Below, piece by piece: positions 1-9,846 of a stretch of 64,000 nucleotides of DNA. Below the pieces are notes generated by a model. The model ran no database searches, had not been told where the DNA came from, and worked only from the letters and a program-made list of their open reading frames with translations. Position 1 is the first letter of the stretch. Each line of letters begins with the position of its first letter. The translations under genes were made by a program, and so were the position numbers. Source of the stretch: HGM04593 sp045646845 (GTDB lineage Bacteria; Bacteroidota; Bacteroidia; Bacteroidales; Bacteroidaceae); contig JAZRLO010000001.1 in assembly GCA_045646845.1 (NCBI GenBank), positions 1 to 64,000 on the forward strand. Reading direction: 5' to 3'.

Positions 1-457
1 TACTCCCGATGTGGAAGAAGCTGCAAAGGCGGCAGGTGCTGACTATGTTGGTCTTGACGAATATATCGAGAAGATCAAAGGTGGTTGGACGGATATCGAC
101 ATTATCATTACTATGCCGTCCATAATGGGTAAATTGGGTGCTCTGGGTCGTGTTCTCGGTCCTCGCGGATTGATGCCTAACCCTAAGAGCGGTACCGTTA
201 CTATGGATATTCCTAAGGCTGTTAAGGAGGTAAAGCAGGGTAAGATTGACTTCAAGGTAGATAAGGCGGGTATCGTACACGCTTCTATCGGTAAGGCTTC
301 TTTCACTCCCGATGCTATCATTGCCAACGTTAAGGAGTTTATGGCTACAATCCACAAGCTCAAACCTTCAACAGCGAAAGGTACTTACGTGAAGAGTGTA
401 TTCCTGTCAACTACGATGAGCAAGGGTCTGCGTATAGATCCCAAGTCTATCGACTAA
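1..457 (+). CDS. rplA: 50S ribosomal protein L1, C-terminal part (5' end outside window)
   Basis: L1 binds 23S rRNA at the mobile L1 stalk of the large subunit and helps release E-site tRNA. The reading frame is open from base 2 with no start codon in the window, so this is the 3' part of the gene (about 151 codons of a family usually near 230). The L1 signature is visible in the run around GPRGLMPNPKSGTV, followed by the conserved stretch beginning KIDFKVDKAGIVHA. It lies 14 nt upstream of rplJ in the standard ribosomal protein order. Identification is secure; only the N-terminus is missing. Confidence 0.97.
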   Translation, partial: TPDVEEAAKAAGADYVGLDEYIEKIKGGWTDIDIIITMPSIMGKLGALGRVLGPRGLMPNPKSGTVTMDIPKAVKEVKQGKIDFKVDKAGIVHASIGKASFTPDAIIANVKEFMATIHKLKPSTAKGTYVKSVFLSTTMSKGLRIDPKSID

Positions 458-471
458 TTCTGTGATGAACT

Positions 472-987
472 ATGAAGAAGGAAGATAAAGTAAATGTAAT
501 CGCCCAGATAGGCGATGTAATCAAGGAATACGCACACTTCTATTTGGTAGATGTAACAGCTATGAATTCTGCTGCTACAAACGCCATGCGTGCTAAATGC
601 TACAAGCAGGAGGTTAAGATGCTCGTTGTGAAGAATACTCTTCTCAAGAAGGCATTTGAGGCTTCTGAGGTTGATTTCTCTCCTCTCTACCCCTGTTTGA
701 AGGGTACAACAGCCCTTTTGCTTTGCAATACTGCAAATGTACCTGCAAAGCTTATCAAGGATGTTGCCGGCAAGGCTGAGATTCCTGCACTCAAGGGTGC
801 ATATGCCGAGGAGAGCTTCTATGTTGGTGCCGACCAGCTCGAGACCCTTATCAACATCAAGAGCAAGAACGAACTTATCGCAGAGGTTGTCGCATTGCTG
901 CAGTCTCCGATCAAGAACGTTGTTTCGGCTCTTCAGTCTGGTGGTAACACCATCCACGGAGTTCTTAAGACACTCGGTGAAAGATAA
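472..987 (+). CDS. rplJ: 50S ribosomal protein L10
   Basis: L10 is the base of the L7/L12 stalk and carries the L7/L12 dimers that recruit translation GTPases. The 171-residue product starts MKKEDK, contains the L10-typical MLVVKNTLL segment and ends in the C-terminal helix that binds L7/L12 dimers. It starts 14 nt after rplA and ends 44 nt before rplL. In many bacteria L10 represses translation from a leader upstream of rplJ; the 14-nt gap leaves no room for that structure here unless it overlaps rplA. Confidence 0.97.
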   Translation: MKKEDKVNVIAQIGDVIKEYAHFYLVDVTAMNSAATNAMRAKCYKQEVKMLVVKNTLLKKAFEASEVDFSPLYPCLKGTTALLLCNTANVPAKLIKDVAGKAEIPALKGAYAEESFYVGADQLETLINIKSKNELIAEVVALLQSPIKNVVSALQSGGNTIHGVLKTLGER

Positions 988-1031
988 TATTCAAAATTCA
1001 ATTAGTAAAAACAATTTAAATTTATACGAAA

Positions 1032-1406
1032 ATGGCAGATTTGAAAGCTCTTGCAGAAGAATTGGTTAACTTGACAGTAAAAGACGTTAACGAACTTGCA
1101 ACTATCCTTAAAGAAGAATATGGTATCGAACCCGCTGCTGCAGCTGTTGCTGTTGCTGCTCCTGCTGCCGGTGGTGCTGCCGCTGCTGAGGAGAAGACAG
1201 AGTTCGACGTAGTTTTGAAGAGCGCAGGTGCTCAGAAGCTCGCAGTCGTTAAGGCTGTTAAGGAGGCTTGTGGTCTCGGTTTGAAGGAGGCTAAGGATCT
1301 TGTTGACGCTGCTCCCAGCGTACTCAAGGAGGGTCTTCCCAAGGCAGAGGCTGAGTCTTTGAAGAAGACTATCGAGGAGTCTGGTGCTGAGGTTGAGATT
1401 AAGTAA
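1032..1406 (+). CDS. rplL: 50S ribosomal protein L7/L12
   Basis: L7/L12 forms the multi-copy stalk that stimulates EF-Tu and EF-G GTPase activity. The 124-residue product has the three expected parts: an N-terminal dimerisation helix (residues 1-30), an Ala-rich hinge (about 35-50, encoded by a GCT/GCC-rich run), and the globular C-terminal domain with the conserved EKTEFDVVL and GLGLKEAKDLVD segments. It follows rplJ and precedes rpoB with a hairpin between them, matching the known layout in which ribosomal protein output exceeds polymerase output. Confidence 0.98.
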   Translation: MADLKALAEELVNLTVKDVNELATILKEEYGIEPAAAAVAVAAPAAGGAAAAEEKTEFDVVLKSAGAQKLAVVKAVKEACGLGLKEAKDLVDAAPSVLKEGLPKAEAESLKKTIEESGAEVEIK

Positions 1407-1436
1407 ATCAACCCGAACCCTGCACAAGGGTATAAT

Positions 1437-1471
1437 GGTTAAGAACCCGACAAAAGGGTTCTTAACCTTTT
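1437..1471 (+). terminator. rplL-rpoB intergenic hairpin, probable partial terminator
   Basis: A perfect 12-bp inverted repeat (GGTTAAGAACCC at 1437-1448, complement at 1456-1467) encloses a 7-nt loop and is followed by TTTT at 1468-1471. It lies in the 106-nt gap between rplL and rpoB. E. coli has an attenuator at the same place that lets only part of the transcription reach rpoBC. The short U-run suggests partial rather than complete termination. Confidence 0.65.
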
Positions 1472-1512
1472 GTGCGTAAAAAGAAAAGTAAGTTCTAAAA
1501 CATTTTACCGCA

Positions 1513-4500
1513 ATGTCGTTAAAAACTGATAATCAAAGAGTTAACTTTGCTTCTATTAAGGATCCGATGCCATGCCCGGACTTTTTGGAAGTACAATTGA
1601 AGTCGTTCGAAGACTTCCTGCAATTGGATACTCCTCCTGAAAAGCGAGTGAATGACGGTCTCTACAAAGTGTTTGCAGAGAATTTCCCCATCACAGATAC
1701 GAGGAACAATTTCGTGTTGGAGTTTTTGGACTATTATATAGATCCGCCCCGCTATTCAATATCAGAGTGCTTGGAGCGCGGTTTGACATATAGTGTTCCG
1801 CTCAAGGCAAAGTTGAAACTTTATTGTACCGACCCTGATCACGAGGATTTCGATACCGTCATACAGGATGTCTTCCTTGGCCCCATCCCTTACATGACCA
1901 AGCAGGGTACGTTCATTATCAATGGTGCTGAGCGCGTTGTGGTATCACAGTTGCACCGTTCACCGGGTGTGTTCTTCGGACAGAGCGTACACGCAAACGG
2001 TACACCTCTTTATTCAGCACGTATCATCCCGTTCAAGGGTTCTTGGATTGAGTTTGCTACTGACATCAACAATGTCATGTACGCTTACATCGACCGCAAG
2101 AAGAAGTTGCCTGTTACCACTTTGCTCCGTGCCATCGGTTTCGAGAGCGACAAGGATATTCTGGAGATATTCGATCTCGCAGAGGAGTTCAAGGTGACAA
2201 AGACAAGCATGAAGAAGGCTCTCGGCCGCAAGATGGCCGGTCACGTAGTGAAGACCCGTCAGGAGGACTATGTGGATGCCGATACAGGTGAGGTGGTTTC
2301 TATCGAGCGCAGCGAGGTTGTCGTTGAGCGCGAGTCTGTTCTCGATGAGGAACTCGTTGAGAGAATCCTCGAGAGTGGTGTCGATACAATCCTTCTCCAC
2401 AAGGAGAACGATGCTCCCGACGCTGCGGATTACTCTCTCATCTTCAATACACTTGACAAAGATACCAGCAACTCCGAAAAGGAGGCTGTGAACTGCATAT
2501 TCCGTCTGTTGCGTAACGCTGAGCCTGCCGATGACGCAAGCGCGCGTGAGGTTATCAACAACCTCTTCTTCTCTGAGAAGCGTTATGACCTCGGTGACGT
2601 CGGCCGCTATCGTATCAACCGTAAGCTCGGCCTCTCTACCGACATGGACGTAAGAGTCCTCACAAAGGAGGACATAATCGAGATCATCAAGTATCTCATC
2701 GGTCTTGTGAACTCTATGGCTACAGTCGATGATATCGACCACTTGAGCAACCGTCGCGTACGTACTGTGGGTGAGCAGCTCTCTAACCAGTTCGCGATAG
2801 GTCTCGCACGTATGGCACGTACCATACGCGAGAGAATGAATGTGCGTGACAATGAGGTCTTCACTCCAACAGACCTTATCAACGCGAAGACTGTATCGGC
2901 GGTAATCAATACTTTCTTCGGTACGAACGCACTCTCACAGTTCATGGACCAGACTAACCCGCTTGCCGAAATTACTCACAAGCGCCGTCTCTCGGCTCTC
3001 GGCCCCGGCGGTCTTTCACGTGAGCGCGCAGGTTTCGAGGTTCGAGACGTACACTATACACACTATGGCCGACTCTGTCCTATCGAAACTCCTGAGGGTC
3101 CGAACATCGGTCTTATTTCATCTTTGTGTATCTATGCGAAGATAAATGAACTCGGCTTTATCGTTACACCGTATCGTTCGGTGGCTAACAGCAAGGTCGA
3201 TATAAATAACGAGAATGTGGTATATTACACCGCCGAGGAGGAGGAGGGCAAGATTATTGCTCAGGGTAACGCTCCGCTCGACGCCGAGGGTAACTTCATT
3301 CTCAAGAAGGTTAAGACACGTCAGGATGCCGATTATCCTGTTGTCGAGCCGGGTAGAGTAGAGCTGATGGATGTTTCTCCGCAGCAGATTGCCTCTATCG
3401 CAGCATCACTCATTCCGTTCCTTGAGCACGACGATGCCAACCGTGCGTTGATGGGTTCTAACATGATGCGCCAGGCTGTTCCGTTGTTGACAACAGAGGC
3501 TCCTATCGTGGGTACAGGTTTCGAGAAACAGCTCGTTGAGGATTCACGTACACAGATTGTTGCCGAGGGTGACGGTGTTGTAGAGTTCGTGGATGCTTCA
3601 AGAATCGTAATCAAGTACGACCGTACCGAGGACGAGGAGTTCGTAAGCTTCGAACCTGCATCAAAGGAGTATATACTTCCCAAGTTCCGCCGTACAAACC
3701 AGAACATGACAATTGACTTGCGTCCTATCTGCGACAAGGGTCAGAAGGTGAAGGCGGGCGACATCCTCACCGAGGGTTACTCTACACAGGCAGGAGAGCT
3801 TGCTCTCGGAAAGAACCTTTTGGTTGCCTACATGCCTTGGAAGGGTTACAACTACGAGGATGCTATCGTGCTCAACGAGAAGGTGGTACGTGAGGATGTG
3901 CTGACATCGGTACATGTTGACGAGCTCTCTCTTGAGGTTCGCGAGACCAAGCGCGGTATGGAAGAGTTTACATATGATATCCCCAACGTGAGCGAGGACG
4001 CTACAAAGGATCTCGACAAGAACGGTATCATCCGCGTGGGTGCATACGTTAAGCCGGGTGACATTATTATAGGTAAGATTACACCTAAGGGTGAGTCCGA
4101 TCCTACTCCCGAGGAGAAGTTGCTGCGTGCAATTTTCGGTGACAAGGCGGGCGATGTGAAGGATGCTTCTCTGAAGGCATCTCCCTCACTTCAGGGTGTT
4201 GTCATTGGTCGTCGCCTGTTCCAGCGTGCCGAGAAGACACGTTCAGCGAAGATGGCTGACAAGGCCAAGCTTCCGAAGATTGACGACGAGTTCCAGAAGA
4301 AGGTGGATGACCTCAAGGAGATTCTTATCGAAAAACTCCTTAAGCTTGTTGACGGTCGCGTTTCACAGGGTGTGAAGGACTATCTGGGTGCCGAGGTTAT
4401 TGCCAAGGGCGCGAAGTTTACACGTCCCGAACTTGAGGCTCTCGACTATACATCGGTACAGCTGAGCAAGTGGACTGCCGACGCTCATACAAACGACCTT

Positions 4501-5331
4501 ATTCGTGCTTTGATTATCAACTTCATCCACAAGTACAAGGAGTTGGATGCAGAGGTTAAGCGCGAGAAGTTCGCTCTTACTATCGGTGACGAGCTTCCTT
4601 CGGGCACAATGAAGATGGCAAAGGTTTATATTGCCAAGAAGCGTAAAATCGGTGTGGGTGACAAGATGGCGGGTCGTCACGGTAACAAAGGTATCGTGTC
4701 ACGCGTGGTTCGCCAAGAGGATATGCCGTTCCTCGAGGACGGTACTCCGGTGGATATCATCCTCAACCCGCTGGGTGTGCCTTCACGTATGAACATCGGT
4801 CAGATATTCGAGACCGTACTCGGCCGTGCAGGTAAGGAGCTGGGCGTGAAGTTCGCAACTCCTATCTTCGACGGTGCGAAGCTCGATGACCTTTGCGAGT
4901 GGACCGACAAGGCTGGTATCCCCCGTTTCGGTAAGACATACCTCTATGACGGTGGTACCGGAGAGCGTTTCGACCAGCCTGCGACAGTGGGTGTCAGCTA
5001 CATGCTGAAGCTCGGTCACATGGTCGAGGACAAGATGCACGCACGTTCAATCGGTCCTTACTCTCTCATTACTCAGCAGCCTCTCGGCGGTAAGGCGCAG
5101 TTCGGTGGACAGCGTTTCGGAGAGATGGAGGTTTGGGCTCTTGAGGCATTCGGTGCTGCGCACATCCTTCAGGAGATCCTTACAATCAAGTCCGATGACG
5201 TTGCAGGCCGTTCAAAGGCTTACGAGGCTATCGTCAAGGGTGATCCGATGCCGACACCAAGCATTCCGGAGTCTCTCAACGTATTGCTCCACGAGTTGCG
5301 CGGTCTTGGCTTGAGCATATCATTCGAATAA
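1513..5331 (+). CDS. rpoB: DNA-directed RNA polymerase subunit beta
   Basis: This is the second-largest subunit of RNA polymerase and forms one side of the active cleft. The 1272-residue length is normal for Bacteroidetes. The rifampicin region is plain: LSQFMDQTNPL near residues 474-484, then HKRR near 489 and LGPGGLSRERAGFEVRDV; the usual resistance positions (S, Q, D, H, R, S) have sensitive-type residues. Near the C-terminus are the conserved GDKMAGRHGNKG and the run around GGKAQFGGQRFGEMEVWALE. The start ATG lies 41 nt after the hairpin. rpoC follows 30 nt downstream. Confidence 0.99.
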   Translation: MSLKTDNQRVNFASIKDPMPCPDFLEVQLKSFEDFLQLDTPPEKRVNDGLYKVFAENFPITDTRNNFVLEFLDYYIDPPRYSISECLERGLTYSVPLKAKLKLYCTDPDHEDFDTVIQDVFLGPIPYMTKQGTFIINGAERVVVSQLHRSPGVFFGQSVHANGTPLYSARIIPFKGSWIEFATDINNVMYAYIDRKKKLPVTTLLRAIGFESDKDILEIFDLAEEFKVTKTSMKKALGRKMAGHVVKTRQEDYVDADTGEVVSIERSEVVVERESVLDEELVERILESGVDTILLHKENDAPDAADYSLIFNTLDKDTSNSEKEAVNCIFRLLRNAEPADDASAREVINNLFFSEKRYDLGDVGRYRINRKLGLSTDMDVRVLTKEDIIEIIKYLIGLVNSMATVDDIDHLSNRRVRTVGEQLSNQFAIGLARMARTIRERMNVRDNEVFTPTDLINAKTVSAVINTFFGTNALSQFMDQTNPLAEITHKRRLSALGPGGLSRERAGFEVRDVHYTHYGRLCPIETPEGPNIGLISSLCIYAKINELGFIVTPYRSVANSKVDINNENVVYYTAEEEEGKIIAQGNAPLDAEGNFILKKVKTRQDADYPVVEPGRVELMDVSPQQIASIAASLIPFLEHDDANRALMGSNMMRQAVPLLTTEAPIVGTGFEKQLVEDSRTQIVAEGDGVVEFVDASRIVIKYDRTEDEEFVSFEPASKEYILPKFRRTNQNMTIDLRPICDKGQKVKAGDILTEGYSTQAGELALGKNLLVAYMPWKGYNYEDAIVLNEKVVREDVLTSVHVDELSLEVRETKRGMEEFTYDIPNVSEDATKDLDKNGIIRVGAYVKPGDIIIGKITPKGESDPTPEEKLLRAIFGDKAGDVKDASLKASPSLQGVVIGRRLFQRAEKTRSAKMADKAKLPKIDDEFQKKVDDLKEILIEKLLKLVDGRVSQGVKDYLGAEVIAKGAKFTRPELEALDYTSVQLSKWTADAHTNDLIRALIINFIHKYKELDAEVKREKFALTIGDELPSGTMKMAKVYIAKKRKIGVGDKMAGRHGNKGIVSRVVRQEDMPFLEDGTPVDIILNPLGVPSRMNIGQIFETVLGRAGKELGVKFATPIFDGAKLDDLCEWTDKAGIPRFGKTYLYDGGTGERFDQPATVGVSYMLKLGHMVEDKMHARSIGPYSLITQQPLGGKAQFGGQRFGEMEVWALEAFGAAHILQEILTIKSDDVAGRSKAYEAIVKGDPMPTPSIPESLNVLLHELRGLGLSISFE

Positions 5332-5361
5332 TTAATCCATCACGTTTGTCAATATAGAACT

Positions 5362-8300
5362 ATGGCTTTTAGAAAAGAAACTAAGACAAAGAATAATTTC
5401 TCTAAGATTACCATCGGTCTGGCATCTCCTCAGGAGATTCTGGGTAACTCTTGTGGAGAGGTGTTGAAACCGGAAACCATCAACTACCGTACCTATAAGC
5501 CCGAGCGTGACGGATTGTTCTGCGAGCGCATATTCGGACCTGTAAAGGACTATGAGTGCCATTGCGGCAAGTACAAGCGCATTCGCTACAAAGGTATCGT
5601 CTGCGACCGTTGCGGTGTTATGGTTACAGAGAAGAAGGTACGCCGTGAGCGTATGGGTCACATACAGCTTGTAGTGCCCGTTGCGCACATCTGGTATTTC
5701 CGTTCGCTTCCCAACAAGATCGGTTATCTGCTCGGTCTTCCCACAAAGATGCTCGATGCGGTAATCTACTACGAGAAATATATAGTTATACAGCCGGGTG
5801 TAATGGCCCGCAAGGAGGATGCTGTACGTCAGGATATCCCCGGTAAGGAGAATGTCCTCGACGGTGTGGATAAGATGCAGCTCCTCACAGAAGACGAGTA
5901 TATCACCATTATGGATAACCTGCCTCAGGGCAATGAGTATCTCGATGACAATGACCCCAACAAGTTCATTGCCAAGATGGGTGCCGAGGCTATCCAGGAC
6001 CTGCTTGCACGCATTGACCTCGATTCGCTCTCTTACGAGTTGCGTAACCGCGCCAACACTGACATGTCTCAGCAGCGCAAGAACGAGGCTCTGAAGCGTC
6101 TTCAGGTCGTAGAGTCATTCCGTTCGTCAATGGCTGCCTCAAACGGCAACAACCGTCCCGAATGGATGATTATGAATGTGATTCCCGTCACACCTCCCGA
6201 GTTGCGTCCGCTGGTTCCGCTGGATGGCGGCCGCTTCGCGACTTCGGATCTCAATGACCTGTACCGCCGTGTAATCATACGTAACAACCGCCTCAAGAAA
6301 CTTATCGAGATAAAGGCTCCCGAGGTGATTCTCCGCAACGAGAAGCGTATGTTGCAGGAGGCTGTCGATTCACTGTTCGACAACTCACGCAAGGCAAGCG
6401 CGCTCAAGTCTGACGCTAACCGTCCTCTGAAGTCACTTTCGGACAGCCTCAAGGGTAAGCAGGGACGTTTCCGCCAGAACCTTCTCGGTAAGCGTGTCGA
6501 TTATTCAGCACGTTCGGTAATTGTCGTTGGTCCTGAATTGAAGATGGGTGAGTGCGGTCTGCCCAAACTTATGGCTGCCGAACTCTACAAGCCGTTCATC
6601 ATACGCAAGCTCATAGAGCGCGGTATCGTCAAGACCGTGAAGTCTGCGAAGAAGATCGTTGACCGCCGTGAGCCGGTAATCTGGGATATTCTCGAGCATG
6701 TAATGAAGGGTCACCCCGTGCTCCTCAACCGTGCGCCGACACTTCACCGTCTCGGTATCCAGGCATTCCAGCCAAAGATGATTGAGGGTAAGGCTATCCA
6801 GTTGCACCCGCTTGCATGTACTGCGTTCAACGCCGACTTCGACGGTGACCAGATGGCTGTTCACTTGCCATTGAGCAACGAGGCGATACTTGAGGCGCAG
6901 ATGCTAATGCTCCAGTCACACAATATCCTCAACCCGTCGAATGGTGCTCCTATCGCCGTTCCTTCACAGGATATGGTACTCGGTCTTTACTACATCACCA
7001 AGCTCCGCGAGGGTGCAAAGGGCTCTGGTATGACATTCTATGGTCCCGAGGAGGCTCTCATCGCCTATAACCAGGGTCGCGTGGAAATACATGCTCCGGT
7101 AAAGGTTATGGTTGAGGACCGCGACGAGAATGGCGACTATGTACAGGTTCTTCGCGAGACATCTGTGGGACGTATCATCGTGAACCAGATAGTTCCGCGC
7201 GAGATGGGTTACATCAATACTATCATATCAAAGAAATCACTCCGCGACATCATCACAGAGGTTATCAAACGTGTCGGTGTTGCGCGCTCAGCCGAGTTCC
7301 TCGACGGTATCAAGAACCTCGGTTACTACATGGCGTTCAAGGGCGGTCTTTCGTTCAACCTCGACGATGTCATCATTCCTAAGGAGAAAGAGGAACTGGT
7401 GCGCAAGGGTAACGAGAAGGTTGAGGAGATTCTTGCAGAATATAACCTCGGTCTTATCACAGACAAGGAGCGATACAACAAGGTTGTCGATGAGTGGACA
7501 CACGTCAATGCCGACCTTGCAAACGTCCTGATGAAGACCATTTCTACCGATGACCAGGGCTTCAACTCTGTATATATGATGCTCGATTCCGGTGCCCGTG
7601 GTTCTAAGGACCAGATTCGTCAGCTCTCGGGTATGCGTGGTCTTATGGCCAAGCCCCAGAAGGCCGGTTCAGAGGGTGCACAGATTATCGAGAACCCGAT
7701 TCTTTCGAACTTTAAGGAGGGTCTTTCGGTGCTCGAGTACTTTATCTCTTCTCACGGTGCGCGTAAGGGTCTTGCCGATACCGCGTTGAAGACAGCCGAT
7801 GCCGGTTACCTTACACGTCGTCTTGTTGACGTTTCTCACGACGTTATCATCAACGAGGATGACTGCGGTACATTGCGCGGTCTTGTATGTACGGCACTCA
7901 AGAACGGTGACGAGGTCATCGCTACGCTCGGCGAGCGCATCATGGGTCGCGTATCGGTTCACGATGTTGTTGATCCTACTACCGGAAAGGTTATCGTACA
8001 CTCAGGAGAACTCATCACAGAGGCTATCGCTGAAGAGATAGAGGCTTCTCCGATAGAAAGCGTAGAGATCCGCTCAGTGCTCACTTGCGAGTCAAAGCAT
8101 GGTGTTTGTGCAAAGTGTTACGGACGCAACCTCGCTACCAGCCGTATGGTTGAAAAGGGTGAGGCTGTCGGCGTCATCGCTGCACAGTCAATCGGTGAGC
8201 CGGGTACACAGCTTACACTCCGTACCTTCCACGCCGGTGGTACCGCCGCCAACATCGCGGCAGATGCCACTATCCGTGCAAAGCATGCTTCACGCCTCAA

Positions 8301-9708
8301 GTTCGAGGAGTTGCGTACCGTAGATGCACTTGATGCCGACGGTACACCTGTGAAGATTGTTGTAAGCCGTTTGAGCGAAGTACGTTTCGTTGATATCAAT
8401 ACAGGTATCGTACTCTCTTCACACAATATTCCTTACGGTTCAAAACTTTATGCCGGTGAGGACGAACTTGTGGAGAAGGGTAAGGTGATCGCTTCTTGGG
8501 ACCCGTTCAACGCAGTTATCGTTACCGAAGTTGCGGGTAAGGTAGAGTTCGAGTCTGTAATCGAGAACACTACATATAAGGTTGAGACAGACGAAAGTAC
8601 AGGTCTGCACGAGATTGTCATCATTGAGTCAAGGGATAAGAACAAGATTCCTACAGTACACATCAACGATGAGAACGGCAACTCTCTCCACAACTACAAC
8701 CTCCCGGTGGGCGGTCACGTGGTTGTCGAGGACGGCGATGTGCTGAAACCCGGTGATGTGATTGTGAAGATACCTCGCGTGTTCGGTAATGCCGGTGATA
8801 TTACCGGTGGTCTCCCACGTGTAACCGAGCTCTTCGAGGCGCGCAACCCGTCTAACCCTGCAGTCGTTTCTGAAATCGACGGTGAGGTTACAATGGGTAA
8901 GGTTAAGCGCGGTAACCGCGAGATTGTCGTTACTTCAAAGGTCGGCGACGTCAAGAAATATCTCGTTGCGTTGTCAAAGCAGATTCTTGTACAGGACGGT
9001 GACTATGTACGTGCCGGAACACCTCTGTCCGACGGTGCCGTGACTCCTTCTGATATCCTCGCCATCAAGGGACCTACAGCGGTTCAAGAGTATATCGTTA
9101 ACGAGGCACAGGATGTCTATCGTTCACAGGGTGTGAAGATCAATGACAAGCACTTCGAGATTATCGTTCGCCAGATGATGCGTAAGGTACAGATTGACGA
9201 GCCGGGCGATACACGCTTCCTTGAGCAGCAGATTGTCGATAAACTTCAGTTCCAGGAGGAGAACGACCGTATCTGGGGTAAGAAGGTGGTTGTTGATGCC
9301 GGTGACTCTGAGAACCTGAAGGCAGGTCAGATAATCACGGCACGCAAGCTGCGCGACGAGAACAGTATGCTCAAACGCCGCGACCTCAAGCCTGTCGTTT
9401 CACGTGACGCGAAGCCCGCGACATCTACTCAGATTCTTCAGGGTATCACACGTGCGGCATTGCAGACGCAGAGCTTCATGTCGGCTGCATCGTTCCAGGA
9501 GACTACAAAGGTGCTCAACGAGGCTGCCATCAACATGAAGAGCGACTACCTGCTCGGTATGAAGGAGAACGTTATCTGCGGTCACCTCATTCCTGCCGGT
9601 ACAGGTCAGCGCGAGTTCGGCAAGATTATCGTAGGCTCAAAGGAGGATTACGAGCGCATACAGGCCAATAAGAGGACTGTTCTCGATTTCTCCGATGATG
9701 TAGAGTAA
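5362..9708 (+). CDS. rpoC: DNA-directed RNA polymerase subunit beta'
   Basis: This largest polymerase subunit carries the catalytic Mg2+ site. The NADFDGDQMAVH motif with the three metal-binding aspartates lies near residue 490. The N-terminal zinc ribbon is seen as CHCG near residue 66 paired with CDRCG about 15 residues later, and a second zinc site as CESKHGVCAKCYG in the C-terminal half. The length of 1448 residues fits Bacteroidetes. The gene ends the operon with a strong terminator just downstream. Confidence 0.99.
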   Translation: MAFRKETKTKNNFSKITIGLASPQEILGNSCGEVLKPETINYRTYKPERDGLFCERIFGPVKDYECHCGKYKRIRYKGIVCDRCGVMVTEKKVRRERMGHIQLVVPVAHIWYFRSLPNKIGYLLGLPTKMLDAVIYYEKYIVIQPGVMARKEDAVRQDIPGKENVLDGVDKMQLLTEDEYITIMDNLPQGNEYLDDNDPNKFIAKMGAEAIQDLLARIDLDSLSYELRNRANTDMSQQRKNEALKRLQVVESFRSSMAASNGNNRPEWMIMNVIPVTPPELRPLVPLDGGRFATSDLNDLYRRVIIRNNRLKKLIEIKAPEVILRNEKRMLQEAVDSLFDNSRKASALKSDANRPLKSLSDSLKGKQGRFRQNLLGKRVDYSARSVIVVGPELKMGECGLPKLMAAELYKPFIIRKLIERGIVKTVKSAKKIVDRREPVIWDILEHVMKGHPVLLNRAPTLHRLGIQAFQPKMIEGKAIQLHPLACTAFNADFDGDQMAVHLPLSNEAILEAQMLMLQSHNILNPSNGAPIAVPSQDMVLGLYYITKLREGAKGSGMTFYGPEEALIAYNQGRVEIHAPVKVMVEDRDENGDYVQVLRETSVGRIIVNQIVPREMGYINTIISKKSLRDIITEVIKRVGVARSAEFLDGIKNLGYYMAFKGGLSFNLDDVIIPKEKEELVRKGNEKVEEILAEYNLGLITDKERYNKVVDEWTHVNADLANVLMKTISTDDQGFNSVYMMLDSGARGSKDQIRQLSGMRGLMAKPQKAGSEGAQIIENPILSNFKEGLSVLEYFISSHGARKGLADTALKTADAGYLTRRLVDVSHDVIINEDDCGTLRGLVCTALKNGDEVIATLGERIMGRVSVHDVVDPTTGKVIVHSGELITEAIAEEIEASPIESVEIRSVLTCESKHGVCAKCYGRNLATSRMVEKGEAVGVIAAQSIGEPGTQLTLRTFHAGGTAANIAADATIRAKHASRLKFEELRTVDALDADGTPVKIVVSRLSEVRFVDINTGIVLSSHNIPYGSKLYAGEDELVEKGKVIASWDPFNAVIVTEVAGKVEFESVIENTTYKVETDESTGLHEIVIIESRDKNKIPTVHINDENGNSLHNYNLPVGGHVVVEDGDVLKPGDVIVKIPRVFGNAGDITGGLPRVTELFEARNPSNPAVVSEIDGEVTMGKVKRGNREIVVTSKVGDVKKYLVALSKQILVQDGDYVRAGTPLSDGAVTPSDILAIKGPTAVQEYIVNEAQDVYRSQGVKINDKHFEIIVRQMMRKVQIDEPGDTRFLEQQIVDKLQFQEENDRIWGKKVVVDAGDSENLKAGQIITARKLRDENSMLKRRDLKPVVSRDAKPATSTQILQGITRAALQTQSFMSAASFQETTKVLNEAAINMKSDYLLGMKENVICGHLIPAGTGQREFGKIIVGSKEDYERIQANKRTVLDFSDDVE

Positions 9709-9727
9709 TAGGTTTTTACATATATTG

Positions 9728-9760
9728 AAGAAACGGACACGCATGCGTGTCCGTTTCTTT
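9728..9760 (+). terminator. Terminator of the rplA-rpoC operon
   Basis: A perfect 32-bp palindrome (9728-9759; left arm AAGAAACGGACACGCA) lies 19 nt after the rpoC stop. The right arm ends in a T-rich run (TTTCTTTG). The fold is a long hairpin with a minimal loop and is the expected end of the operon. Confidence 0.8.
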
Positions 9761-9784
9761 GTTGATTTATATATGTCGAATGTC

Positions 9785-9815
9785 TTGTTTTTATGAATAT
9801 TTAGCTCTATTTTTG
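9785..9815 (+). promoter_or_regulatory. Bacteroidetes-type promoter of the glsA-glsB operon
   Basis: A -33 TTG at 9785-9787 is separated by 20 nt from a perfect -7 TATTTTTG at 9808-9815 (consensus TAnnTTTG). This predicts a transcript start near 9822, about 25 nt upstream of the ATG at 9847, and follows directly after the rpo terminator. Confidence 0.6.
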
Positions 9816-9846
9816 CAATAAATATATATAATAGGACAATAGTGCA

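Noticed and set aside
457..472. L10 autoregulatory leader before rplJ
   Set aside because: Only 14 nt separate rplA and rplJ, too short for the known leader, and no stem is visible there.
2935..2995. Rifampicin resistance mutations in rpoB
   Set aside because: The canonical positions in SQFMDQ and THKRRLSAL have sensitive-type residues; the small differences just before them (TNAL) are probably lineage differences.
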